Shown one piece after another: positions 46,928 through 59,000 of a stretch of 64,000 nt of DNA; position 1 is the stretch's first letter, and each line of letters begins with the position of its first letter. Position numbers and translations under genes: made by a program. The stretch lies in NCBI RefSeq assembly GCF_034190915.1, contig NW_026947486.1, forward strand, positions 21,817,001 through 21,881,000, read 5' to 3'. This DNA comes from Cavia porcellus. Lineage: Eukaryota > Chordata > Mammalia > Rodentia > Caviidae. The notes under the pieces are model-generated. The model was given only the letters and a program-made list of their open reading frames with translations, did no database searches and was not told where the DNA came from.

Positions 46928-48650
46928 CAGCAAGTTAATGATGCATAACTAAGCTCAGTATAGGAGATCACTGTTGAGAGGAATTTTTTTGAATATGTAT
47001 GTAATAGCATAATCCACCAAGTGTATTCTGTTGTTTCTGCATTTATATTTCATTGAATGGAGGCCCTTCACAGTGAAGATGCATTTATAGCTGATCTAAA
47101 GGATATATAGCCATGCTAGGAGCCATTGAGAAGGAGGAGAGGAGACAGAAATATATGACATGATCCTTCCTACAACAATCATTAAAAATTGGCTTGAGAC
47201 AAGCCAAATATAGGTGAAAATCAATCCAAGTAGAGATGCCAGTTTATGGTCATGATGTCTTACTGGGAGGTTGGAAAAGTGGGGACCAAGTGTGACAGGA
47301 TGGAAAGAAATGCAAAAAATGTCAGAAATCTGGATACAGATTAGGATTTTTATCACTAAACCCAGAGCATGAGTTTATAGAAATCATTTAGTATATCTTT
47401 TGGTCACAAATTTTCTCATCTGAAACAATGGAGTAGAAAGATAAAACTGAAACTGACTAGCTAAGTCTAAAGTCTGTTCTATAGTACAAAATATTGTTGA
47501 TGTTTTGAGTGAATGAGATGGATCCTTGAAAGGAGGCACATCTTCCAAATGAGTCTTGAATAAAGCAGTTAACATGGGTAAGCAAGGAAGAAGGGGAAAG
47601 GTATTTCAGGCAAGGAAAAGGAGTAAGAATCCTGGCGGTGAGAATGAGCTGAGCTGGTTGAGGTAAATGATTGATGAGAAGTAGATAAAAGTAGGTGATA
47701 GGGAGAGAGATAATTGTAAAAGTCTTTGAATGTCAGATTGAAGATTTAAAAATTTCTCTTTTAAAAGGTAATTGGGAGCCAATGAAAGTTATTTGAGTAC
47801 AAGAGTGGTGTAGTAAAATCAACTAATGAGGACAATTATCCTTGACTGGGTACTTGGTTCCAGAAGCATCTACAAATCTACTATGTGCCACTGACAAGAC
47901 AGCCAGTTAATTTGGGATCAGTTGTAAAAGCCTGATTCTTTCTTGATTTTGCCTGAAACTTCTAGTTTCAGGTCTGCATTGTTAAAGATACTGACTTGAC
48001 TTACTTAAGCACCTCCATATATATTTGGAACTAGCCCATTTTGAGCTGTTCATTTTCCATGGAATCAACATACTAGTAGAATTCCTAATTTGAAATTTGA
48101 ACTAATGATGAACAGCCAGATGATGAAAGAAAGATCTTTGTAGGCAGGTAGGAGTGGGGTAGTTATGAATCTGAAAGCAAAGAAATTCAGGTCAGTTTGA
48201 AGAAGGATAAGAAAACCATAACTTTTTGTGGACTCTTTGACTTATTATGGCTTATAGATGAGGAAAAGAGAATGAAAAGCAGTAATTCAATCTACAGAGA
48301 AGCTAAACTGGGTTCTGATTAATAAGAGAAAATAGATTGGTCTAGTGGCCTAAAGGAAAGAAGTGATAGGATGGGGTGTGGCAGGTTGGTGGGGGGTGAG
48401 GTGGGTGAGCAAAAGCACAGAGCAGATGGTGTCCTTCAGTTGAAGTTGGTTAGGAAAAGCGAAAAATATTCTGTCTTAGAAATCTCCTGGTGTGATGTCA
48501 TTAATAAAGGAAGGTGGGAATTTGCAAATTCACAAATTTACTTCAATACCCATCACTCTGCACGAATATTAATTTCTGACACTAACCCTGGGGGGGGGGA
48601 AAGAATAGAGCAGGGAGAAGTCATTAGGGAAATGAAATTAAGAAAGAGAG
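46750..48650. other. Unassigned DNA with a (CT)n run
   Basis: A (CT)n microsatellite lies at 46890-46923. The stretch 47600-47830 resembles an old mammalian interspersed repeat (GGTAATTGGGAGCCAATGAA) of unsure family. No gene recognised. Confidence 0.45.
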
Positions 48651-48661
48651 TTTGGATAGCT

Positions 48662-48672
48662 AAAATGGCGGC
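48662..48672 (+). promoter_or_regulatory. YY1-like motif at the element's 5' end
   Basis: AAAATGGCGGC matches the YY1 core (AAnATGGCGGC). It lies within about 10 bp of the estimated start of the HAL1-like element. Human L1 has a YY1 site close to its first base that fixes the transcription start, so the position is suggestive. Confidence 0.45.
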
Positions 48673-49147
48673 TTGCTAGGGGATTGGGCGGAGAGTCTCT
48701 CTGGAGAAATCATATTTGGTGCTAGAATATGACAACATGGAGAGGGCCAGATGAATGGATAATAATTCTTATTAACCAAGACAGTGCAGCTGGAGGATTT
48801 AAAGTCATGCTGAGACTGCAAAGGCTGATAACAGGAGGCTGCAAATCCCACGCCTTTAATGCAGCAAACTGACCAGTGGACCCAACAGGAAAAGTGTTGG
48901 CTTCTGGTGACTGCTGGAAATTGAGACCTGGGACCCCAAGAAGCAGCCAGGACTGCCCTGCTGTACCAGAGGAGATTGTGAAAGGCTCTGGAGCTCCGAA
49001 GCCGAACCCTATGCAGTTTTCTGACCATTCCATGCTGTGCTGGGAGCGCAGTGAGGACAAGCGCCATGGTGTGCAGTAGACTCAAGAGGAGGACCTGCAC
49101 CAAGCCCTGGTGAGTACTGGGGACTGGGTCCCACAGCTGCTGGGGTT

Positions 49148-49520
49148 GGCCAGAGAACATCTTGGAACTGGGCAGAGCCTGCCACCATGGGGACATCAAT
49201 AACACAGAGAGTCAGGTGGAAGACATCTTAGAGTTGGGCAGAACCTGCGGCTCGGTGACATCACCGAGTCGCCCCTGTAGAGAGGTCTGGTGGCGGACAT
49301 CTTGAAATTGGGCAAAGCCTGATGCTGTGTTGGCTTCAGTGTCATACAGAGAACTAGTGGAAGACAACTTGGAATTGGGCAGACCCGCTGTCCTGGTGCT
49401 CCTGGCACAGAGAGGTCTGGAAGAGAACAGCTGGGATTTGGGCAGAACCCTGTGCCACGGTGACATAGTCAGCTGCTTCTGGCACAGAGAGAACTGGCAG
49501 GATCTGCTGGGGCTGAACCA
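49148..49520 (+). repeat. Leader tandem repeat, about 5 units of 62-74 bp
   Basis: Units share GACATCTTGGAATTGGGCAG, AACCTG, GGTGACATC and CACAGAGAGGTCTGG. Core starts are near 49155, 49222, 49296, 49363 and 49425, with a sixth degraded copy near 49489. It lies inside the 5' leader of the HAL1-like element, where tandem promoter units occur in some L1 lineages. Confidence 0.85.
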
Positions 49521-49904
49521 AGCCTCTCCTTGGGGCCCAATAAGCAGATACAAAATAGTCGCAACTCTGTGACATCCAGAAAGTACAGCCTAATTTACGG
49601 ATTGACTGGCACAGAGGCTGGAGGCTAGCCTGCACTGTCCCTGCATCCCTGCCTACCCCAGATAACAGCAAATTGGGGAGGACAGCAAAAAATCAAGTCA
49701 GCACGCTTCTGAAAGGCTGTAAGCAATACGGAGAGGGCCAGAGACCCCCAGGACACTCCAGTCTGAAATAAACCAGAAACCTGACAAGAGATTAAAAAAA
49801 AAAAAAAACTCCAGCTTCCTAACATGAGAAAATAAGCCCAGGAGAAGTAAACACTGAAGAGAACACATGCAGTAACCATCCAATACTGGACACAGCATCA
49901 GCCG

Positions 49905-50815
49905 AAATTTAAAAAATACCTCCATGATCTCAAAGATGAATTTAAAGCTGTACTCCTGATCCAAGTGAGGCAAGATATGAAGAGATTAATTAAAGAAAAG
50001 ACAAGCCCCACCCAAGAGAACACAGATGGAAGAACTGAGGAAATCAGAAAAGAAAGAGAAACTTCTGAAGAAGAATTTAAACAAAACTTAGAATACATGA
50101 AACAGGTCCAAAGAGATTATCAGGAAACGAAAAACTCCACTGAACACTGGCAAAATGCCCTGACAGAAACTAAAGCCAGCCTTCTGAAACTTGAAGAGAG
50201 ATTTATGACACATGATCATGAAAGAAAAAAAACCTCTTAAAATGACAAGGAACCAGAAAGAAACAATTCAAAGTCTAGAAGATGACAAAAAAGATACATA
50301 ACTTAAGAATAAAAGAACACCAGCTACCTACAACCAAAACAGATCTACGCCTAGACATATAATAATCAAGACTCCAGAAATCCACCAAAAGAACAGAATA
50401 TTAAAAGCAGCCAGAGAAAAGAAGCAGATTACCTACAACGGGAAAATTATCAAAATAACAACAGACTTATCAACACAAACTCTGAAGCCAAGAAGGAAAT
50501 GGGGAGAACTATTCCAAGTCCTGAAAGAAAATAATATGCAACCAAGACTCATATACCCATTAAAAACTCTCTCTCAAAATTAATGGAGAAATAAGATGCT
50601 TCCAAGACAAGGAGGAACTGTGGGAGTTTGTGGCCACCAATCCAACCCTACAGAGAGTGCTGAAGGACATTCCAGAGAAAGAGAGGAAGGGATACCAGAA
50701 TTCCAGCAACAGTGGCAGAGAAGCCTCAATGAATGGGGCAGACAGTGGAATGAGGGAATAAGGTGGACAAATTATAACAGAAAAGAGAAAATCAACCTGG
50801 AGATCAGATAGTTCT
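49905..50815 (+). pseudogene. ORF1 homologue of the HAL1-like element, broken
   Basis: The frame around 49910-50237 gives a coiled coil (KYLHDLKDEFKAVLLIQVRQ, then EYMKQVQRDYQETKNSTEHW) that aligns with the ORF1 at 55028 (EYIMQMHRDIQEIKNSTESC). After a stop at 50238, the C-terminal domain continues in other frames: RHIIIKTPEIHQKNRILKA and LKENNMQPRLIYPLKTLSQ near 50355-50580, then WEFVATNPTLQRVLKDI before the end near 50813. The ORF1 family protein binds RNA as a trimer. The copy is dead, with at least two frame changes. Confidence 0.75.
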
Positions 50816-51566
50816 CCTGATTAGCCTAATTTACTACTTGGGGAAGTCTGCTCAATTTCTCACACTTTCCTCAGTATTCCCTTCCTTTGCTTGAAAAAGA
50901 AATAATTACAGGGCACCCAGAGAAGTTCTTTGCCCCATCCCCCAGAGAATCTCAAATTCTGATAGGAGATTTTGATCCTCCTGGAGTCCTAAAATCATAG
51001 TATTTGTCTCTTCTATTTAGATCTTCACTCTCAACTCACTTGGGAGGCTGCAGGACTGATCAGTCTGCAATACATGTCCTTCCTCTATGCAATCAGGATA
51101 CACCACACATATCAATGTGTGCATCAACAGGAAGTTCACTCAAGTCTTGATGTTCAAAATTTTCATTAGAGATTAATTACATAGTATGAGGAATTGGACC
51201 CTTGATCATGTGACTGAACTCAATCTCTAATCCCACTTTATCTTTCTAGAGTTCAGTTAGGACTCACATCACAGCTCAAAGACTTAAATAAACTCATATG
51301 ATCAGTCTTTCCAGCATGATCTGATCTCAAACTGAAATTATTCAATGGCCCACCATGAGTCACCTTACTGACATAAATTCCAGCATGGTACCACAAACCC
51401 AGCACAAATAAAAATGACACAGTATCACTCAAGAAATTTCAAGTTTTTAGAAGTCTTGTTCCAGACATATAGAATGAAAACTGTAATTTTTTCATTATGC
51501 AACAAGTTATAATACGAATTTCAAGAGTAGAAATTTTAAGTTTTTTTACTGCTAGTGTATCAGGAA

Positions 51567-54065
51567 TTTTTAAAATTTTATTTAAAGAAAAGAAAAAAAG
51601 CAAAACTGTAAAAGGGTACAAGTAATACAGTATTTCAAAAAAAAAGAGAAAAAATAAGAAATCACTAATTAATTACATATTGTCATCTTAGAAATAGTTG
51701 TTAAAGTTACAAAATTAAAGCATACAAAGTGGACATTCAGAGAGTGAGACTGCAAAAATTGTTTTCAGTGATCCAACAAAAACTTAGTAATATGGTCATC
51801 TCTCTTACACACCTAAACACACTTGCAGTTGTTATTTAGGGCACTTTCTTTTCCTCTCTTTATTACAATAACATTTACATATTTTGGGTTTTATTAGTCC
51901 CACAGTTCTTATTAATTTTTTGGGGAAGAGAATAAAACCAAATGACAAAACAAAGCAGTCAGTCAAAACAAAGGATGGAAATAGTACATGATGTAAAAAC
52001 AGAACACAAGGTGATCAACAATGGTTACCATAATGCCTCTTGCTACCTTAAAGAGAATTGCCTATAATCATCAGGTATAATAAAATTGAACAAAACAATA
52101 CAGAACAAAACCAATAAAACCTAAACATTGGAGACATTACAGGACTTCAAAAGAAGATAATAGTCAAACCAGAATGGGCCTCAGAGTGAATTTATTGCCT
52201 TAAAAGTAGTTGCCGACACCCTCAAACATGATAATATCAAACAGAACAGAATAGAGTAAAATCAGTCAAAACAAGATGGTGAGAGTAATACAGGGCTTCA
52301 AATCAAGTTAATAGGAAATCAAAAAATTTACTATAATATATCCTGCTAATTAAAAAAATTTTCCTTTAATGAAAAAATAATAATAATAAATTAATTAATT
52401 AAAAAAGAGGGAGATTGAGATAAAAGAGGACATAACAACATAACAATATGACATACAGGTCAAAACAGAACAATTTAAGTAACATATTGTTTCACCACAA
52501 GATACCCAACTTAATAGTGGTTACCATAGTGTCTCTTTCCTTGAAATATTTGAGTATATCTTCATATACTATGGCATCAAACATATCCAGACAGTGTGAA
52601 ACCATTCAAGAGGATGAAAGAATTAGATGGTATTTAGATCCAGGTAACAGAAAATGAACAATGGTTTCTATATTATCTCTTTGCCTCTAAAATTTTTGTT
52701 TATATTATCACATATAATAAAATCCAGTAAGATACAAGATGATAAAACCAATGGAGACAGAACAACAACAGTTTGATGGGAATTCAAAATGAGATGATAT
52801 TAAATCAGCACTAGCTATTATGATGTCTTGTTTTCCTCAAAATAGCTGTTATCTCAGCGCAGACAATAATATCAAACAGCCCAGAATAAAACCATTTCAA
52901 TTAATGAGTGAATACTGTATAAGGCTTCAAAGCTATATAATGGGGAATCATGATTACCACATACTTTTATGTATTTGTATCATTTCTGACACTAGGAAAA
53001 CTATTCAGTATACATACGTGGGAGCCTGATTTATTTCACTTATGAGTATGATCTCAAGCTCTGTACAATTAATTATAGATATTTCAATGTGATCATTCTT
53101 TATAGCTGAGTAATACTCCATTCTGTAAAAATACCACAACTTTTATCCATTCCTCAGTTGATGGACACTTAGGCTATTTCCAAGATCTGGCTATTACAAA
53201 TTGTGCTGCTGTAAACATGGGTGCACATATATCACTGTTGCAGGATGTTTTCAGTTCTTCTGGGAATATGCCTAGAAGTGGAATAGCTGGGTCAAATGGG
53301 GCTTCCAGTCCCAGCTTTCTGAGAAATCTCTAGACTGACCTCCACAATGGTTGCACCAGTCTACACTCCCACCAACAGTGCAAGAGAGCTCCGTTTTCCC
53401 ACACACTCTCCAGCATTTGTTGTTGGTGGTTTTCTTGATCTTGGCCATTCTTTCAGGAGTGAGATGGAATCTCAGTGTGATTTCAATTTAGATTTCTCTA
53501 ATGATTAATGATGATGAACATTTTTTCATGTATTTATTTGCCATTTGTATTTCTTCATCTGAGAACTGTGTATTCATCTCAGATGCCTATTTTTGGATTG
53601 GATCTTTGAATTTTAGGGGTCTGATTTTTTAAAACTCTGTACATGTTTTAGACAGAAGTCCTTTGTCTGAGGGAGAGTTCACTAAGACTTTTTCCCAGTT
53701 TGTGGGTTTTCTTTCCACTATACTGGAGATTTCTTTTGACATGCAGAAAGTTTTTAATAATAGATGATCCCAGTTATTGATTCTGGGAAGTACTTCCAGT
53801 GTGGTTGGAGTCCTGTTCACGAATTTTCTACCTACGTCTATGTCTTCAAAGTTTTTACCCAATTTGTCTTCCAATAGATGTAATGTTTCTATTTTAATAT
53901 TCAGATGTTTGATCCATTTAGATTTTAATTTAGTACATGGTGATAGGCATGGGTCTAGTTTTAGTTTTTGGCATATGGAGAGCCAGTTTTTTCAACATCA
54001 TTTATTAAAGACACTGTCGTTCTTCTAGGGAACATGTTTGGCCCCTTTATGAAAGATAAGGTTGT
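51567..54065 (-). mobile_element. Host L1, 3' part (split by later insertions)
   Basis: Minus-strand L1: 3' UTR (51567-53004), ORF2 stop complement at 53005-53007, then the C-terminal half of ORF2 up to 54065. The ORF2 text is readable in broken frames (GNFGRKFVNRTPT-like at 53629-53874). The element is interrupted exactly at GAAAGATAAGGTTGT (54051-54065) and resumes at 61000. A single-base look at frames shows several stops, so it is dead. Confidence 0.85.
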
Positions 54066-54067
54066 AG

Positions 54068-55027
54068 GGACTGAATACTTCTGCAAGCAGGGAGGCATCG
54101 CAGCTTCCTGAGGCACCTCAGCCTGTGGTGAGTGCCCAGCACAGTCTGCCCAAATCTCAGACTGTTCCGGACCCCCCAGGCTTCTGGGTGCAGAGAAGTG
54201 GAACAGTGGGTTAGAGGCCACTACAGCTGCCTCCCCATCCCCCCCGGCTACACTTGGAAGTCTGCTGAGCTCCTGACGGATGGGCGGGCCTACACTAACC
54301 CCCGAGCCCAGCCGCACCTAGCCATCTCCTGCAGAGGAGGAGCTGGGCGGATCCGGAGTCCCTGCAGAAGCCCGTTCCTTTGTCTGAAGGACTGAATACT
54401 TCTGCAAGCAGGGAGGCATTACAGCTTCCTGAGGCACCTCAGCCTGTGGTGAGTGCCCAGCACAGTCTGCCCAAATCTCAGACGGTTCCGGACCCCCCAG
54501 CCTTCTGGGTGCAGTGAAGTGGAGCAGTGGGTTAGAGGCCACTACAGCTGCCTCCCCCCCCCCCCCGGCTACACTTGGAAGTCTGCTGAGCTCCTGACAG
54601 ATGGGCTGGCCTACACTAACCCCTGAGCCCAGCCGCGCCTAGCCATCTGCCTGCAGAGGAGGAGCTGGGCGGATCTGGAGTGCCTGCAGAAGTCCCTTCC
54701 TTTGCCTAGAGGACTGTGGATATCTCTGCAAGCAGGGAGGGATCACAGGCTCCTGAGGCACTGTGGCCTGTGGAGAGCACCCTAACCCGGCTGCAATTGA
54801 AGAGCTGTGGATCTTCCAAGGGGCAGGTGGGCGCACAGTGTCCCTGAGGCCCAGCTTGTCTGGAACTGCGGAGTTCTGAGCAGGCAGAGGAGGGACACTG
54901 GTTCTGCAGGCCCAATGGCTTGGGGTAGTGCGGTGTCAGAGGCTCAGTAGCTCCAAGCATAGAAGGGGATTTTCAACAGATCCTGAGGAAGCTTTCAAAT
55001 AACACTTGAAACACAGAAATATACAAA
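54068..55027 (+). promoter_or_regulatory. L1 5' UTR with 321-bp tandem monomers
   Basis: The block starting GGACTGAATACTTCTGCAAG is repeated at 54068 and 54389 (spacing 321 bp) and, in diverged form (GGACTGTGGATATCTCTGCA), at 54711 (spacing 322 bp). The two first units are nearly identical, including GGCACCTCAGCCTGTGGTGA and GGAGGAGCTGGGCGGATC. The third unit runs into a non-repeated tether before ORF1. GC-rich compared with its surroundings. Mouse L1 promoters are built from tandem monomers of about 200 bp; here the unit is longer and different in sequence. Confidence 0.85.
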
Positions 55028-56080
55028 ATGACAAAACGAAAGACCAAATTACAACCTCAAACCTCCAGCCCATCTCAGGAAACCCTAGGAGCAATGTATA
55101 TAGAAGAAAATATATCCCATCCACCTCATATATCGGACATAATAGCTACTGAAGTTGACAAACAACTCCAGGAAGCTTTAAAGAAATTCAAACTCGAAAT
55201 AATCTCCCAGATAAAAGAAGAAATGATAAAAGAAATGAAAGAGATTCTAAATATATCTAAAGAAAACACAGATAAAAAATTGGAGGAACTAAACAAAAAG
55301 ATAGAATCCCTAGACGAGCAATATAAGAAACAAACAGAATACATAATGCAGATGCACAGAGATATACAGGAAATAAAAAACTCCACTGAAAGTTGTAAAA
55401 ACCGCCTTAATGAAAGTGAAGATAGAATTTCAGACCTTGAAGACATGATTGCAGCTAGTGAACAGGAAAGGAAAGATCTTTTGAAAATAACAAGGAATCA
55501 GGAAACAACAATTCAACAACTGCAAGACGATGCAAAGAAGAATAACATAAGAATGAGAGGGATTAATGAAAGAGAGGGAGACAACATAAAGGATGTCAAG
55601 TGGATATTTAGAGAAGTAATAGCTGAAAATTTCCCAAGCATGAGATCAGAAACTGACATCAAGATCAGTGAAGCATATAGAACTCCAAACACTCAAAACC
55701 AAAATAAAACTACACCCAGACATATAATAATCACCATCCCAGAAATCCAACACAAGAATAGATTACTAAAAGCTGTCAGAGAGAAAAGACAGATCACTTA
55801 TAAAGGAAAACCTATCAGAATCACAGCAGACTTCTCAGCACAAACGATAAAGTCAAGAAGAGCATGGAGTGAAATATTCCAGATCCTAAAGCAAAATGAT
55901 TTCCAACCAAGACTGATATATCCTGCAAAACTATCATTCAAAATAGATGGTGCAATACGATACTTCCATGACAAAGAACAGCTGAAGAACTTCATGAACA
56001 CCAAACCGACCCTGCAAAAAATATTGAAAGACAGTTTAGATACACAAAGGAAAAAACCACTAAGCAAAGCAAATAATTAA
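55028..56080 (+). CDS. L1 ORF1 protein, intact (350 aa)
   Basis: Uninterrupted frame from ATG (AAATGACAAAACG context) to TAA at 56078-56080. Residues 1-35 are a basic, low-complexity head; 40-165 a heptad-rich coiled coil (VDKQLQEALKKFKLEIISQI, then LSEDRISDLEDM-type repeats); about 172-250 the RNA-recognition domain (NNIRMRGINEREGDN); about 260-335 the C-terminal domain (RITADFSAQTIKSRRAW, LIYPAKLSFKIDG). Length fits mammalian ORF1p (about 340-370). The family forms trimers that coat L1 RNA and act as a nucleic-acid chaperone in cytoplasmic particles. It is followed 19 bp later by ORF2. The only intact L1 frame in the window. Confidence 0.93.
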   Translation: MTKRKTKLQPQTSSPSQETLGAMYIEENISHPPHISDIIATEVDKQLQEALKKFKLEIISQIKEEMIKEMKEILNISKENTDKKLEELNKKIESLDEQYKKQTEYIMQMHRDIQEIKNSTESCKNRLNESEDRISDLEDMIAASEQERKDLLKITRNQETTIQQLQDDAKKNNIRMRGINEREGDNIKDVKWIFREVIAENFPSMRSETDIKISEAYRTPNTQNQNKTTPRHIIITIPEIQHKNRLLKAVREKRQITYKGKPIRITADFSAQTIKSRRAWSEIFQILKQNDFQPRLIYPAKLSFKIDGAIRYFHDKEQLKNFMNTKPTLQKILKDSLDTQRKKPLSKANN

Positions 56081-56099
56081 ACAGAACAGAAAGATAAAG

Positions 56100-59000
56100 A
56101 TGCAACAGCAGAGAGATAACATTCCTACAATTAACCAGCATTTAACAGTAATAACCATTAATGTAAATGGTCTCAATGCACCAATCAAAAGAAACAGACT
56201 AGCAGAATGGATCAAGAAACAAAATCCAACCATATGCTGTTTACAGGAAACCCATCTAACCCAGAAGGATACTCACAGACTGAAAGTCAAAGGATGGAAA
56301 ACAATTCTTCATGCAGCAGGAATCCAGAAAAAGGCAGGAGTAGCCATTCTGTTTGCAGACAACGTGAACTTTAAACCAACAATGACCATAAAGGACAAAG
56401 AAGTTTCACTACATACTTGTAAGGGGAAAACTCCAAGAGGAAGAGATAACTATCTTAAATATATACGCACCAAACTCCAGAGCACCAAGCTATATAAAAC
56501 AATTATTAACAGAAATGAAAACTCAAATTATCAGTAACACAATTGTAACAGGAGACCTTAATACGCCATTGACACCAAGGGACAGATCAACCAGACAGAA
56601 AATGAGCAAAGAAATAACAGAACTGAATCATACCTGTGAACAAATGGGTTTGATAGACATATACAGGATGTTCCACCCAACAACATCAGAATACACATTC
56701 TTCTCAGCAGTACATGGATCATTTTCTAAAATAGACCATATATTAGCTCACAGAACATATTTAAACAAGTGCAAAAGAGCTGAAATCATCCCTTGCATGT
56801 TATCGGATCATAGCGCTCTGAAATTAGAAATTAATGATAAAAGATACTGCAAAAATCCGACAAACACATGGAAACTGAATAACACACTCTTGAGTAATCA
56901 GTGGGTCACAGAGGAAATTAAAGAAGAAATCAAACAATACCTAAAAGAAAATGAAAATACAGATACAACTTACCGGAACCTGTGGGATGCAATGAAAGCC
57001 GTCCTGAGAGGAAAATTTATTGCACTGAGTTCCCACATCAGGAAAACAGAACGAATACAAATAAATAACTTGATGCTACACCTCAAACAGCTAGAAAAAG
57101 AAGAGCAAGTCAAGCCCAAAGCCAAAAGAAGAGAGGAAATTATAAAAATCAGAGCAGAAATCAATGCAATAGAGACTAAGAAAACAATCCAAAGAATCAA
57201 CAAATCAAAGAGTTGGTTCTTTGAAAGAATAAATAAAATCGATAAGCCCCTAGCCAACCTTATTTAAAAAAGGGAAGAAAAAGCTCAAATTCATGCAATA
57301 AGAAATGAAAAAGGAGAAATCACTACAGACCCAATAGAAATACAGAAGATCATCAACACCTACTTCGAAAACCTCTACTCTCAAAAGTTTGATAACACAG
57401 AAGAAATAGACAGATTCTTAGAAGCATATGCAGTGCCAAAGCTAGATCAAGAGGATGTAAAACTGTTGAATAACCCAATCTCTGCTAATGAAATTGAAAA
57501 TGTAATTAAGTCCTTACCCACCAAGAAGACCCCAGGCCCAGATGGATTCACTGCAGAATTCTACAAGAAATACAAAGAAGACCTAATGCCGACACTCCTC
57601 AAACTGTTCAATGAAATTGAAAGGGAAGCAATCCTTCCTAAGTCATTCCTGGAAGCAAATATTACTCTGGTACCAAAACCTGAGAAAGACCCAACTATAA
57701 AAGAGAACTATAGACCGATCTCCCTAATGAACACAGATGCAAAAATCCTCAATAAAATATTGGCAAATAGGATCCAGCAAATCATCAAGAAGATTATACA
57801 CCATGACCAGGTGGGATTCATCCCAGGAATGCAAGGATGGTTCAACATACGCAAATCAATAAATGTAATCCACCATATCAATAAAGCCAAAAATAAGAAT
57901 CACATGATCATTTCTATAGATGCAGAAAAAGCCTTCGATAAGGTCCAACATTTATTCATGATAAAAACTCTACAGAAAATTGGAATAGATGGTCTTTACC
58001 TCAATATAATAAAGGCCATTTATGACAAACCAACAGCCAGCATCATTCTAAATGGCCAAAAATTGAAAGCCTTTACTTTAAAATCAGGCACAAGACAAGG
58101 ATGTCCTTTATCACCACTCCTATTTAATATAGTACTGGAAGTACTAGCCAGAGCAATTAGGCAAGAAAGAGAAATAAAAGGGGTAAAGATAGGAAAAGAA
58201 GAAGTTAAGTTATCATTGTTTGCAGATGACATGATACTCTACATAGAAGACCCCCTAAACTCCATTGAAATACTCTTAGATACAATAAATAAATTCAGTA
58301 ATGTGGCTGGATACAAAATCAATACTCAGAAATCAATAGCATTCCTATACACGAACAACAAAATTACAGAGAGGGAAATAAGAGAAACTGGACTATTCAC
58401 ATTAGCAAGCAAAAAAAATGAAATATTTAGGAATTACTCTTACGAAAGAAGTGAAAGACTTATACAGTGAAAACTATAATACACTGAAAAAGGAAATTGA
58501 AGATGATCTCAGAAAATGGAAAGACATCCCTTGCTCATGGATAGGAAGAACAAACATTGTGAAGATGGCCATTCTCCCAAAACTCTTATACAGATTCAAT
58601 GCAATCCCAATAGAAATACCATCAACATACCTTATAGATCTAGAGAAATCACTCCTAAATTTCATCTGGAACCAGAAGAGACCTAGAATCGCAAAGGCAA
58701 TTCTAAGCAGCAAAGGCAAAGCAGGAGGCATCACAATCCCTGACTTGAAATTATACTACAAAGCAACAGTAGTAAAATCAACATGGTATTGGAATCAAAA
58801 CAGAGGCGAAGATCAATGGAATAGATTAGAAGATACAACCACAACTACAAACACACTCAACCACCTTATCCTTGATAAAGGAGCCAAGCAGGTTCACTGG
58901 AAGAACGATAGTCTCTTTAATAAATGGTGCTGGAAAAACTGGCTCTCCATTTGCCGAAAACTAAAGCTAGACCCTTGTCTATCACCATGTACTAAATTAA

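Larger units (their letters stand above)
48655..51440 (+). mobile_element. HAL1-like element: L1 ORF1 homologue without ORF2
   Basis: Begins near TAAAATGGCGGC, has a leader of about 1.2 kb with tandem repeats (49148-49520), an ORF1 homologue (49905-50815), and then about 600 bp with no ORF2 similarity before the next L1 starts at 51567. HAL1 (half-L1) elements have this layout. The 3' boundary is uncertain and no target-site duplication was found. The alternative is an L1 whose ORF2 was deleted. Confidence 0.6.
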
